Shown: positions 1-8,772 of the stretch, piece after piece | Numbering within the stretch: the first letter of the stretch is position 1 | How the letters are laid out: each line of letters starts with the position of its first letter | DNA from: Vreelandella titanicae BH1 | GTDB taxonomy: Bacteria; Pseudomonadota; Gammaproteobacteria; Pseudomonadales; Halomonadaceae | Length of the DNA stretch: 64,000 bases | Direction: 5' to 3' | NCBI RefSeq assembly: GCF_000336575.1 | Contig: NZ_AOPO01000006.1 | Span: 62,001 to 126,000 of the forward strand | Made by a program: the position numbers and the translations under genes | The notes under the pieces: model-generated | Databases searched by the model: none | Told to the model about the DNA's origin: nothing | What the model saw: only the letters and a program-made list of their open reading frames with translations

Positions 1-421
1 GCAGTAGGCTTAGATAGGCCTTGGCGGAGAAGTAGTAGTTATCCATCTCCATACCCACCACCCCCAGATGCCAGCCGCGATCCGGCATGATCGACTGAGC
101 CAGATACTCCATCGGGTGCATGTCCGGATTCTGTACGTAGTAATCTGGATAGTAGGTAATGTTTTCGGGATCGATCCAACAGGTGAGCAGAGCACCGTTG
201 GCATCCATGCGCCGCCCGAACCATACCGGCTCGCCTTCAAGGCCCACCAGCACACACTGATGCACATAAAACGACCAACCGTCGTAGCCGGTCAGCCAAG
301 CCATATTGGAAGGGTCACTGACGATCAGTACGTCAATACCACGACTGGCCATTTCAGCACGCACTTTCCACAGGCGGTTAGCGTACTCTTCGCGCGTGAA
401 AGGCAGGGAAACCTGAGTCAT
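1..421 (-). CDS. doeA: Ectoine hydrolase DoeA, N-terminal part (cut by window edge)
   Basis: The first 140 residues of an M24-family (creatinase/Xaa-Pro aminopeptidase fold) protein are visible; the rest lies outside the window. The N-terminus (MTQVSLPFTREEYANRL) and the segments SDPSNMAWLTGYDGWSFY and YYPDYYVQNPDMHP match my memory of DoeA from ectoine-degrading halophiles. DoeA opens the ectoine ring to N-acetyl-diaminobutyrate in the cytoplasm. Only the creatinase N domain is seen, so the catalytic M24 domain cannot be checked. The ATG is the only sensible start. A closely related M24 peptidase such as EutD is the main alternative name. Confidence 0.85.
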   Translation of the reverse strand, partial: MTQVSLPFTREEYANRLWKVRAEMASRGIDVLIVSDPSNMAWLTGYDGWSFYVHQCVLVGLEGEPVWFGRRMDANGALLTCWIDPENITYYPDYYVQNPDMHPMEYLAQSIMPDRGWHLGVVGMEMDNYYFSAKAYLSLL

Positions 422-725
422 CGGGCAACTCGCCATTAAAGATCACCAAGAACCAGCGCACTGCCTACGATAGGCACGCAACGCTGGGCCACAGGATCGA
501 CCTGGCCACCACCGATCAGGCGTCGGGGTTGCATCTGCCGCGCTTGCAGCAGGCCCGCCAATGTCGTCTTAAGCCGATACTAGCACCGACCCTTGGTTAG
601 CGGTCAAAGGCTTTATGACAAAAAGTGCATACGGCATCGTTATTTGCACTATGCGAGCTTGCAACGGCCCCTATCGCTCACCATGATAACCTGCATTGGA
701 AACACGTTTAGCGAGAGGAAACGAA
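422..725. other. Intergenic region with a possible gene remnant
   Basis: There is no complete gene between doeA and the next gene. On the minus strand, positions 436-579 hold an open frame of 47 codons with protein-like composition (LKTTLAGLLQARQMQPRRL, then a GGG and a hydrophobic end) that stops 14 nt before the doeA start. It lacks a start codon and Shine-Dalgarno sequence at its upstream end, where an in-frame TAG closes it. It may be the 3' remnant of a lost gene once upstream of doeA. I do not recognise the family. Confidence 0.3.
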
Positions 726-1661
726 ATGAAAATTGTCGTGCATATTGATGAGGCGGCACAGTGGCAAGCGGCGCTTGCGGAAGCGTTGCCCCAAGCCACT
801 GTACTCACCAGCGAGGCACCAGCGGATGAGCGTAAAGATGCTGACTATCTCGCCATCTGGAAAGCCCCCGCCCATTTACTGCAAGAGCAGACCCAGCTCA
901 AAGGCATCATCAATTTAGGCGCAGGGGTGGATTATCTGCTGAAAACCCCAGGCCTACCCAACGACGTGCCAATTGTAAAATTACGCGATGCGGGCATGGG
1001 AGAGCTGATGGCCGATTACGCCCTCTATGGCGTACTGCACTTTTACCGCAGCATGGATCGTTACTCAGAGCAGCAGCAAAGCGCCACTTGGGCGCCGCAA
1101 GAGGTGGTGGAAAAATCCCAGTGGCCGGTGGGTGTATTAGGCCTGGGCGCTATTGGCAGCTTTGTGGCCAGCGCCTTGGAGCAAGCAGGTTTCCCAGTAC
1201 TGGGTTGGAGCCGCTCCCCCAAGCAGATCCGTGGTGTGCACTGCTTTCATGGCGACGATGGATTAAGCGAACTGCTCGGCCAAGTGCAGAGCCTGATCAC
1301 CATTTTGCCCGATACGGCCGCCACTCAACATATTCTCAACGCCGAGCGGCTGGCCCAGCTGCCCCAAGGGGCTAGTGTGATTAATCCTGGCCGAGGTAGT
1401 TTGATTGATGAGCAGGCGCTATTGGAAGCACTGGGTAGCGGTCGCCAGCCGGGGCACCTGCGGGGTGCGCTATTGGATGTATTCCAGGAAGAGCCGCTGC
1501 CCGCTGACAACCCGCTCTGGCAGCATCCTAAGGTAATCGTCACACCCCATATGGCGGCACCTACTCCGCTGAATGATGCCATCGACCAAGTGATCGCCTA
1601 CTTGCATGCCTTTGAATCGGGTGAAAAACTCTCCACCATCAACCCGGAGGCAGGTTACTGA
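726..1661 (+). CDS. ghrA: Glyoxylate/hydroxypyruvate reductase A (D-2-hydroxyacid dehydrogenase)
   Basis: This 311-residue protein has the GhrA length and architecture. It should reduce glyoxylate and hydroxypyruvate with NADPH in the cytoplasm. The Rossmann motif GLGAIGSFVASAL lies near residues 139-151, followed by WSRSPK, a pattern usual for NADPH preference. The catalytic triad of the family is visible as Arg223 (NPGRGS), Glu256 (FQEEP) and His275 (TPHMA). An ATG 30 nt upstream is possible, but GAGAGG at 711-718 places the start at 726. It is transcribed away from doeA, and the next gene begins 73 nt downstream. Confidence 0.88.
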   Translation: MKIVVHIDEAAQWQAALAEALPQATVLTSEAPADERKDADYLAIWKAPAHLLQEQTQLKGIINLGAGVDYLLKTPGLPNDVPIVKLRDAGMGELMADYALYGVLHFYRSMDRYSEQQQSATWAPQEVVEKSQWPVGVLGLGAIGSFVASALEQAGFPVLGWSRSPKQIRGVHCFHGDDGLSELLGQVQSLITILPDTAATQHILNAERLAQLPQGASVINPGRGSLIDEQALLEALGSGRQPGHLRGALLDVFQEEPLPADNPLWQHPKVIVTPHMAAPTPLNDAIDQVIAYLHAFESGEKLSTINPEAGY

Positions 1662-1734
1662 CGCCCCCCACCCAGGCTATACTGGCGCACTGGGAACCAA
1701 GCAGTGGCTAAAGGCTCTTAGGAAGATACCCTTT

Positions 1735-2472
1735 ATGGAGGAAAGGCCCTTGGTCAATGTTTTCGCACGACTACCTGGCCGCGCGCTCAGGTGTGTGGGG
1801 TTGGGTTTTGCTATTTCCTGCTCAAGTGGCATGGCATTAGCAACTGAGACATTCAAAGAGCCGCAGCCCTTTGAAACCCCCCAGCCCTTTGAAGCACAGT
1901 ACCGGCTTGAGGTTCGCGGTTGGCCTGGGGCTACCATTACCCATCGCCTCTCTAACGAAGGGAATCACTGGTTAAGCGATATGCGCTTTTCAATCACCGT
2001 GGCGCGCGGCCAGGAGTTCAGCCGTTTTTCGCTCAATGGCAATGACACCAACGCTCTGCTCTTTAGCAGCAGCTATTCGGTGCTGGGCGTGGGTGATAGC
2101 TATCAACTGAACGAAGGTGAGATCCCCACTTTAGATCGCCAAGCGGCGCTATTTGATCTCTCCCGCCGGGCGGGACACGAAAACTGTACACAGAGTACGC
2201 CCTGCGCGATTGAGTTTGTCGATCAAAAAGGCCGCGATGAGCACTTTCAATATTATGTTACCGCCCCAGGCAGCATTGAGGTTCCCGCAGGAGAGTTTGA
2301 AGCACTGAACGTATCGCTCATCGATATCGAGAAGCCCGACCGCCTGCTAACCATTAGCTTTCACCCTGACTGGCCCGGGCTGATTCTTTCTGCGGTGTAT
2401 CGAAAAGAGGGTCGCCGCGAAACGCAGCTGACATTAACTAACTTCAACCCAAACGGTGGCGCGACGCCCTAA
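1735..2472 (+). CDS. Exported DUF3108 domain protein
   Basis: A 245-residue protein of unknown function with a hydrophobic N-terminal segment (about residues 18-35) that looks like a signal peptide, so it is probably periplasmic. The rest (YRLEVRGWPGATITHRLS, then SITVARGQEFSRFSLNG) resembles the DUF3108 beta-rich family. AGGAAG at 1720-1725 supports the ATG at 1735; a TTG at 1750 also follows a GGAGG. A longer frame reaching into ghrA is not needed. Its stop codon touches the start of the next gene, so the two are probably translationally coupled. No catalytic residues can be proposed. Confidence 0.7.
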   Translation: MEERPLVNVFARLPGRALRCVGLGFAISCSSGMALATETFKEPQPFETPQPFEAQYRLEVRGWPGATITHRLSNEGNHWLSDMRFSITVARGQEFSRFSLNGNDTNALLFSSSYSVLGVGDSYQLNEGEIPTLDRQAALFDLSRRAGHENCTQSTPCAIEFVDQKGRDEHFQYYVTAPGSIEVPAGEFEALNVSLIDIEKPDRLLTISFHPDWPGLILSAVYRKEGRRETQLTLTNFNPNGGATP

Positions 2473-3405
2473 ATGTTTTCCGGTTTATTGATTGTTCTAC
2501 TACCGCTTTTTCTTGGCTATCTGGTTCGCGTCCGTTCCATACAGTTACAGAATCTGATCAACCGAGCGGTTAATGGCTCGGTTTACCTGATTCTGCTATT
2601 CATGGGCATAAGCCTTGCCGGGCTTGAAAACCTGACTAGCCAGCTTTCGCGCCTGGGTGGCAACGCCTTGCTGTTATTTAGCATTACCACGCTATTTAAC
2701 TTAGCAGCACTATGGTGGCTATCGCGCCGTTTAACGCTTAAGGCCGGTAGCTCACCGGTGGTGAAAAATGCTCCGACCAGTAAGCTGGCGGCCATGCAGG
2801 GTTCGCTTTTATTGGTCGCAGTGGTGGCAGGGGGCGTTATCGCTGGCCTGCTGCTGGGGCCACTCCTGGGTGATAGGCTTTTCAACAGCGCAGATTTACT
2901 GGCCGAATGGGTACTCTACCTGCTGCTGGCACTGATTGGCTGCCAGCTGCGTAACTCCGGCATGCCACTCAGGCAGATCTTACTTAACCGCATGGGGCTG
3001 GCGATTGCGGTGACGCTAGCAATAAGTTCGCTGCTGGCAGGCTTGGCTGCCGCCCCGCTGCTCTCATTAAGCTGGAACGAAGGCCTGGCGATGGCGTCAG
3101 GCTTTGGCTGGTACTCTCTTTCGGCCATCTTGATCGGCGACCAGCTAGGCCCACTGATGGGCGGTGTGGCGTTCTTCAACGACCTGACCCGGGAGCTGCT
3201 GGCGTTTATATTGATTCCACTGGTGATTCACCGCCATACCGCACTGGCGATTGGTTACGGCGGCGCCACCTCCATGGATTTCACCCTGCCCGTCATTCAG
3301 CAGCACGGCGGTGTGGCCTGCGTACCCATTGCCGTGGTCAGCGGGTTTATCCTTTCACTGCTCTCCCCGCCGCTAATTCTGTTCTTTCTTTCGCTGTCAG
3401 GTTAG
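2473..3405 (+). CDS. LysO-family lysine exporter (DUF340 membrane protein)
   Basis: This 310-residue integral membrane protein has about eight hydrophobic segments. It carries the LysO/YbjE motifs GFGWYSLS (about residues 210-217) and FFNDLTRE (about 234-241), and the C-terminal SMDFTLPVIQQHGG. E. coli LysO exports L-lysine and toxic lysine analogues across the inner membrane. Here the ATG follows the DUF3108 stop codon directly with no gap, an unusual pairing. Substrate is inferred from the family only. Confidence 0.8.
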   Translation: MFSGLLIVLLPLFLGYLVRVRSIQLQNLINRAVNGSVYLILLFMGISLAGLENLTSQLSRLGGNALLLFSITTLFNLAALWWLSRRLTLKAGSSPVVKNAPTSKLAAMQGSLLLVAVVAGGVIAGLLLGPLLGDRLFNSADLLAEWVLYLLLALIGCQLRNSGMPLRQILLNRMGLAIAVTLAISSLLAGLAAAPLLSLSWNEGLAMASGFGWYSLSAILIGDQLGPLMGGVAFFNDLTRELLAFILIPLVIHRHTALAIGYGGATSMDFTLPVIQQHGGVACVPIAVVSGFILSLLSPPLILFFLSLSG

Positions 3406-3486
3406 CGGTGACGGGCGCTCATTGGTTAGGATAAGTGGCATTGCTGGAGATATAAAAACTCTTAACCCCCAGGATGCCCACTCCCC

Positions 3487-4716
3487 ATGCTCAACGGAAT
3501 TTGGTTAAGCTTCTTTATCGCTGCCTTCGCGGCCTCACTCTGGCAGTGGTTGGTTGGCGGCGATAGCGAGGTATTTGCCCGCTTGGTGCAGTCGCTGTTC
3601 GACATGGCGGAAGTGAGCGTTGATATTATCCTGGTGCTGCTGGGCACCATGACGCTGTGGCTGGGGTTTCTTTCGATTGCCGAAAAGGCAGGCTTGATTC
3701 GCCTGCTTGGACGGGTGCTCGACCCGCTGTTCTGCCGCTTGATGCCAGAAGTTCCCCGCGGCCACCCTGCTATGGGGCTAATCAGTATGAACTTCGCGGC
3801 GAACATCCTGGGTCTGGATAACGCCGCTACGCCGATTGGCATCAAGGCGATGCACTCGCTGCAGAGCCTTAACCCCAGCAGTGAGACCGCCAGCAACGCA
3901 CAAATTTTGTTTCTGGTGCTCAATACCTCTTCTCTCACGCTATTGCCGGTAACGATTTTTATGTATCGCGCCCAGCAAGGCGCCGCCGACCCCACGCTGG
4001 TCTTTTTACCTATTTTACTAGCGACAACCGCCTCCAGCCTGGCAGGGCTTTTGGCGGTGGCACTGATGCAGCGCTTAAAACTTTGGCAGCCCGTGGTGCT
4101 AGCCTATTTAGCGATTGCTGCACTTGCGTTGGGGCTACTGATCACCACGCTGGCAGGCATGTCCGCCCAGGCGCTAGCCGCGGCCTCTACGCTAGTCGGT
4201 AACCTGACGCTATTTAGCATCGTGATGATGTTTTTAGTGGTCGGGGCGTTACGTGGGGTGAGGGTGTACGACGCCTTTATTGAAGGCGCAAAAGAGGGGC
4301 TGAGCTTTACCATCACGTTGCTGCCTTACTTGATCGCCATGCTGGTGGCGGTCGGCGTACTGCGCGCCAGCGGCGTTTTAGACGCTGGCTTAGGCGGTAT
4401 CCGCTGGATAGTAGAAGGCTTTGGCTGGGACACCCGCTTTGTCGATGCTCTCCCCACCGCCTTTGTGAAACCGCTTTCTGGCAGCGGCGCCCGCGCCATG
4501 ATGATCGAAACCATGGATACTTTCGGCGTAGACAGCTTCGCCGGGCTACTCGCGGCCACTATGCAAGGTAGCACTGAAACCACCTTCTATGTGCTGGCTG
4601 TCTACTTTGGCGCCGTGGGTATCACTCGCATTCGCCACGGGTTGGGCTGTGCGTTGGTCGCCGATGTGGCGGGAGTAACCACTGCGATTGCGGTGTGTTA
4701 CTGGTTTTTTGGATAG
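3487..4716 (+). CDS. Fused SpmA-SpmB nucleoside-recognition membrane protein
   Basis: A 409-residue membrane protein. The first half carries the SpmA-like Gate-domain motif DNAATPIGIKAM (residues 111-122). The second half carries the SpmB-like motif LPTAFVKPLSGSGARAM (about 322-338). In Bacillus, SpmA and SpmB are separate proteins needed for spore core dehydration; here they form one chain, a known arrangement in non-sporulating proteobacteria. Transport of a nucleoside-like or other small solute is likely but unproven. The 81-nt gap from the LysO-like gene suggests a separate or weakly linked unit. Confidence 0.8.
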   Translation: MLNGIWLSFFIAAFAASLWQWLVGGDSEVFARLVQSLFDMAEVSVDIILVLLGTMTLWLGFLSIAEKAGLIRLLGRVLDPLFCRLMPEVPRGHPAMGLISMNFAANILGLDNAATPIGIKAMHSLQSLNPSSETASNAQILFLVLNTSSLTLLPVTIFMYRAQQGAADPTLVFLPILLATTASSLAGLLAVALMQRLKLWQPVVLAYLAIAALALGLLITTLAGMSAQALAAASTLVGNLTLFSIVMMFLVVGALRGVRVYDAFIEGAKEGLSFTITLLPYLIAMLVAVGVLRASGVLDAGLGGIRWIVEGFGWDTRFVDALPTAFVKPLSGSGARAMMIETMDTFGVDSFAGLLAATMQGSTETTFYVLAVYFGAVGITRIRHGLGCALVADVAGVTTAIAVCYWFFG

Positions 4717-4879
4717 CTGGTGTTAGCTGGCTTTCGTTCACTGGGCTCAGCGTCTACCTTTCAGGGGAGCCGCATTAAGGTCTACAGGCAGTAGATCAGG
4801 AGCCATCGCTAAGCAGTAGAAATGCGTTTAAACATTCGTTGCTCCCGAGTGTTTACCGCTCAAGGACGATAGGTGAAAT

Positions 4880-5746
4880 ATGGCAGGCGCAAGCAGTTTA
4901 TTGATAGCGCTGGCGGCCTTCTGCTGGGGGATATCTGGGGGAATCGCAGGCATTTTGTTAGACGACGGCTGGGATGCAGCCGTCGTGTCATTTTATCGAG
5001 GGTTTATAGGGCTTCTCTTCGCACTTGGGTGGCTGCTGCTTCAACGTCGGCATAGCGGACTAAACAGCAAGCGGCTTTGGTTCTGGTCAGTGGTTGCAGG
5101 CCTGGGCGTCGCTGGCAATTTTACGTTCTATTTTCTTAGTATTGAGTATGGCAACGTTGCGGTCGCTGCCACCCTGATGTACTGCGCCCCTGTTTTTGTC
5201 TACCTCGTCTCATTTTCCCTCAAACTAGAGCGCCCCACCGCTGCCAAGTGGCTGGCCATTGCGCTGGTCATGGTGGGTATTGTGCTGTTAACCAAGCTGT
5301 ATGCCATCAGCGCCAGTGGTCTCTCGTTAATTGGCGTAGGCACCGGGCTGCTTGCCGGGCTCTCTTATGCAGCGTTCATTTTTGGTTTCAAGTATGCCGC
5401 GCCCCATGGCAGTCCTCAGGCAATTCTTTCGGTCGCCTTCACCGTGCTAGCCATCGCACTGCTGTTTCCAACGGACATTAACCAGGCTGTCAGCGTTATC
5501 AGCGCTCCGGAGCTGCCGCTGTTTGTGGCGCTGGGCATTCTCGGCGCTGGACTATCTTTTCTGCTGTACGTGGTAGGTATCAAGCATGCGGCACCTGCGC
5601 TAGCCTCCATGGTTGCCATGGTCGAGCCGATTACCGCCACCCTGTTTGGTGTAGCGGTGTTAAACGAAAGCCTGGGCGTTATTCAAATGGTCGGTATGGG
5701 GATCATCTTGCTAACCGTCACCGCGCTGAGCGTTTCTTCCCGCTGA
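4880..5746 (+). CDS. EamA/DMT-family transporter
   Basis: This 288-residue protein has about ten transmembrane segments in two EamA repeats (about residues 6-137 and 150-286), the usual drug/metabolite exporter layout. Family members export amino acids or other metabolites; the substrate cannot be read from sequence. AGGTGA at 4870-4875 fits the ATG at 4880. The 163 nt upstream probably hold its promoter, but I could not define boxes. It converges on the asparaginase gene with a 5-nt gap. Confidence 0.85.
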   Translation: MAGASSLLIALAAFCWGISGGIAGILLDDGWDAAVVSFYRGFIGLLFALGWLLLQRRHSGLNSKRLWFWSVVAGLGVAGNFTFYFLSIEYGNVAVAATLMYCAPVFVYLVSFSLKLERPTAAKWLAIALVMVGIVLLTKLYAISASGLSLIGVGTGLLAGLSYAAFIFGFKYAAPHGSPQAILSVAFTVLAIALLFPTDINQAVSVISAPELPLFVALGILGAGLSFLLYVVGIKHAAPALASMVAMVEPITATLFGVAVLNESLGVIQMVGMGIILLTVTALSVSSR

Positions 5747-5751
5747 TAAGC

Positions 5752-6765
5752 TTAACGGCTACACTCACCGCGCATGGGCGCACTCAATGCCTTGCTCAGC
5801 ATTGACCCCACCAGCCCTTGCCCAATGAGTACGGTGAGCTTTGCGATGGCGGCTTCCAGAGTGATATCGCTGCCGGCAATCACGCCCGCTTGATTGAGTG
5901 CAGCACCGCTGGCGTAGGCACCCTGCACTACCTCACCTTGGGCACACTGGGTGACGTTAAGCAGCGCTACGCCTCTCTCGCTGGCCGCCTTCAAGGCGTC
6001 AAGCAGCTCGCCTTCAAAGCTCAGCGGGTTGCCAACCCCGTAGCTATAAAGCACCAGCCCTTTTAGCGTTTTATCCGCCAGCAACGCCTTTGCGCGGCGC
6101 AGCGACATTCCTGGATGCAGCGGCAGTACCGCCACCGCCTCGTCGTCCACCTCAATAGGTACAAAGTTGGGTATACCGCTTAGCAGCGCCGAAGGTTGGG
6201 GAAAACTAATGCCAATACCAAGCTCGGCAAGCCAGGGGAAGTTGGGTGAGTCGAAGGCATCCAAGCCTTGAGTGCGCACCTTGCGGGCTCGGTTACCGCG
6301 CAACAGCCGGTCGTGAAACACCAGGCTTACTTCACAAGGTGTTGCGGGGTGAGCCGCAAGCTGCAGCGCGCTGAACACATTATTCAGCGCATCGCTTCTT
6401 GGCTCACCCAGTGGAATTTGGGAGCCGGTGAAGATCACCGGCTTATTCAACGCACCGAGCATAAACGAAAGCGCCGCGGCGCTGTACGCCATGGTATCGG
6501 TGCCATGGAGTATCACAAACGCTTCATAGCACGACCAGTGGATTTCCAGCTGTGCCACCAAACGGTTCCAGGCCTCTGGCATTAGCTCGGCGCTATCAAT
6601 CAACGGCTGCATTTCCAGCACATCAAACGCTGGCAGCCGGTAAAGATCGTCCAATGCCAAATACGCCGCTAGGCGTTCGGCCAGCCCCGCGCAAGGTATA
6701 TAACCCTGTGACGATGGTTGCATACCAATAGTCCCACCGGTATAGAGCATCAGTACGCGGGGCAT
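5752..6765 (-). CDS. ansA: Type I (cytoplasmic) L-asparaginase
   Basis: A 337-residue enzyme, matching the E. coli AnsA length, that hydrolyses asparagine to aspartate and ammonia. The first catalytic threonine is in TGGTIG (Thr12) and the second lies in the HGTDTMAYSA segment near residue 90. No signal peptide is present, which fits the low-affinity cytoplasmic type. An upstream GTG at 6771 exists, but AAGGAG just before it is spaced correctly for the ATG at 6765. It lies 42 nt downstream of the AGCS symporter on the same strand, so the pair may supply and degrade amino acids. Confidence 0.92.
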   Translation of the reverse strand: MPRVLMLYTGGTIGMQPSSQGYIPCAGLAERLAAYLALDDLYRLPAFDVLEMQPLIDSAELMPEAWNRLVAQLEIHWSCYEAFVILHGTDTMAYSAAALSFMLGALNKPVIFTGSQIPLGEPRSDALNNVFSALQLAAHPATPCEVSLVFHDRLLRGNRARKVRTQGLDAFDSPNFPWLAELGIGISFPQPSALLSGIPNFVPIEVDDEAVAVLPLHPGMSLRRAKALLADKTLKGLVLYSYGVGNPLSFEGELLDALKAASERGVALLNVTQCAQGEVVQGAYASGAALNQAGVIAGSDITLEAAIAKLTVLIGQGLVGSMLSKALSAPMRGECSR

Positions 6766-6807
6766 GGTCACTCCTTTCCTAATCAGTACAGTCGTCTAAA
6801 TAAATAC

Positions 6808-8271
6808 TTACTTCGCAGGCGCGCCTTCCAGGCGCTGCTTTAACGCTTCGGCCTCTTCAGGCTCTAGCTCCCAGGCTTTTGGATCCAGGTCAAGATCCGG
6901 ATGCTGGTTAGCGTCAAAAATCGGCTGTTTGATGCCCTGCCGACGCTGACCATCGAAGTCTTTCAAAATGCGCAGGCCGCACTTAAACAGCATGATCAGC
7001 GCAATCAGGTTGACCACTGCGAGCAGCCCCATGGTGACATCAGCAAAGCCGAACACGGTGCCCAAATCAGTGGTCGCGCCCCAGCAAACCAACAGCACGA
7101 TGGCAACGCGGAAGGCGTTAAACAGGTTCTGGTTGTCGCGGCTAAAGAAGTTGAGGCTGTTCTCACCCAAGTAGTAGTTGTAGAGAATGGTGCTAAACGC
7201 AAACAGCAACAGTGCCAAACTGACAAAAGTGCGGCCCCATTCGCCCACATGGTCGGCCAGCGCTGCCTGGGTCAGGGCGATGCCTTCAACACCAGCACCT
7301 ACGGTCGGGTCATAAGCACCGCTGAGCAGAATCACAAACGCCGTGGCGGAACAGATAATCACGGTATCGATAAATACCGAAAACGCCTGCACGATGCCCT
7401 GGTTGGCAGGGTGCGGCACATAGGCCACCGCCGCGACGTTTGGCGCACTACCCAAGCCCGCTTCATTAGAGAACAGGCCACGCTTCAGGCCCATCATAAT
7501 TGCCGCGCCAATACCGCCACCAATCAGTGGTTCAAGGCCGAAAGCGCTCTTTACAATCAGCACAATCACGCCAGGTATTTCCGTAATATTCATGGCGATG
7601 ACCAGCAGCGCAATGGCGATATAGCTCACCGCCATAAAGGGCACCAAAACCTCGGAAATACGTGCAATACGCTTAATACCGCCGAAAATAATCAGCCCTA
7701 CCAACATCGCCAGAGCAATGCCGCTATACAACACCGGTACGCCAAAAGCATCGCCGAAAGAGGTTGCCACCGCATAGGATTGCAGTGCGGTAAAGGCAAA
7801 ACCGAAGGTCAACAGCAGCAGTACCGAGTAGAACGCTGCCAGCCAGCGCCACTGCTTACCCAGCCCTTTAACAATGTAGTACGCGGGGCCGCCGCGATAG
7901 GTGCCGTCACCTTCGGCTTCTTTATAGGTCTGTGCCAGGGTGCATTCCAAAAAGCTGGTGGCCATACCCATTAAGCCCACCAACCACATCCAAAAAATCG
8001 CCCCTGGGCCACCCAAGGTAATCGCAACCGCTACGCCGGCGATGTTGCCACCACCAACGCGCCCAGCCACTGAGAGCACCAGCGCCTGAAACGAGCTTAA
8101 ATGGCCGTGTTTATTGCGCTTAAAGGCTTGGCCGGAACCGAGGATGCGAAACATCTCACCGAAATAACGAAACTGCACAAAGCGGGACGCAACGGTAAAA
8201 CCGATGCCAACGCCCACCAGCAGCACTAGTAGAACCTTCCCCCACAGGAGGTCATTGAGCATATCGAGCAT
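6808..8271 (-). CDS. Alanine/glycine:cation symporter (AGCS family)
   Basis: This 487-residue inner-membrane protein belongs to the sodium-coupled alanine/glycine symporters (AlsT/DagA type). The family signature runs from GRVGGGNIAG to WLVGLMGMATSFLEC (about residues 70-110). About ten hydrophobic segments are visible, with a charged cytoplasmic tail rich in Glu. GGAGAG nine nucleotides before the ATG supports the start. The upstream region (8272-8456) holds phased TGCA motifs that may be regulatory. It is probably cotranscribed with the asparaginase gene. Confidence 0.92.
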   Translation of the reverse strand: MLDMLNDLLWGKVLLVLLVGVGIGFTVASRFVQFRYFGEMFRILGSGQAFKRNKHGHLSSFQALVLSVAGRVGGGNIAGVAVAITLGGPGAIFWMWLVGLMGMATSFLECTLAQTYKEAEGDGTYRGGPAYYIVKGLGKQWRWLAAFYSVLLLLTFGFAFTALQSYAVATSFGDAFGVPVLYSGIALAMLVGLIIFGGIKRIARISEVLVPFMAVSYIAIALLVIAMNITEIPGVIVLIVKSAFGLEPLIGGGIGAAIMMGLKRGLFSNEAGLGSAPNVAAVAYVPHPANQGIVQAFSVFIDTVIICSATAFVILLSGAYDPTVGAGVEGIALTQAALADHVGEWGRTFVSLALLLFAFSTILYNYYLGENSLNFFSRDNQNLFNAFRVAIVLLVCWGATTDLGTVFGFADVTMGLLAVVNLIALIMLFKCGLRILKDFDGQRRQGIKQPIFDANQHPDLDLDPKAWELEPEEAEALKQRLEGAPAK

Positions 8272-8399
8272 GTGATTCTCTCCGCGTTTTTGTATTAGCG
8301 TTATGTTTGAATTCGCGTCGTTTGTTATCGCGCTTGTGGAATTCGCGCCGCGGAGAACGTTTTACCAAGTGTGGGGCAGGATTAAATTTGGCGCAGCGG

Positions 8400-8444
8400 T
8401 GCAGTTGTGTGCACTCGCTGCATCAGTGGGTGCACCATAGTGCA
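8400..8444. promoter_or_regulatory. Five TGCA motifs at near-helical spacing
   Basis: TGCA occurs at 8400, 8410, 8419, 8431 and 8441, spaced 10, 9, 12 and 10 bp, with an embedded 8-bp palindrome GGTGCACC at 8429-8436. The array lies about 130 bp upstream of the AGCS symporter start, and just past the 3' end of the DUF2798 gene. The spacing would place the motifs on one face of the helix. A regulatory role is an inference. Confidence 0.35.
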
Positions 8445-8456
8445 TCAGGCAAGCCG

Positions 8457-8672
8457 TCAGACCTTCTCGGCAATGCGGTGGGCTAACTTATGGATAAAGG
8501 GGCCGCTGATAAACGCAATGATCCCAGCGGCTGGCCAGGCAAGAAACCAAGCGTGCATCCAGATGCCAACAAAATCAGCATGCATGCCGATATTCACGTA
8601 GGTCACCCAGGCAGACATAATTAGCGATAGCGTAAACGACATGAGAATAGCGAAGATAATTCTATGTTTCAT
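8457..8672 (-). CDS. DUF2798 small membrane protein
   Basis: A 71-residue protein with two hydrophobic helices (about residues 5-28 and 37-58) linked by a short loop (GMHADFVGIW), the usual DUF2798 form. Function is unknown in the family. It is divergent from the LysR gene at 8773, separated by 100 bp containing two direct copies of AATATATG (8730-8737 and 8740-8747). This layout suggests the LysR protein may control it. Confidence 0.75.
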   Translation of the reverse strand: MKHRIIFAILMSFTLSLIMSAWVTYVNIGMHADFVGIWMHAWFLAWPAAGIIAFISGPFIHKLAHRIAEKV

Positions 8673-8772
8673 GAGAGTACCTAAGGATGATGTATAAGTG
8701 CAGGTAGATTAACAAACATCTATAACGGTAATATATGCCAATATATGAGAATCAATTTTACAGAATTGCAAA

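Noticed and set aside
6901..7974. Open frame of 357 codons on the plus strand
   Set aside because: It runs fully antisense to the AGCS symporter gene, and its translation is rich in His and Gln as expected of a shadow frame in GC-rich DNA.
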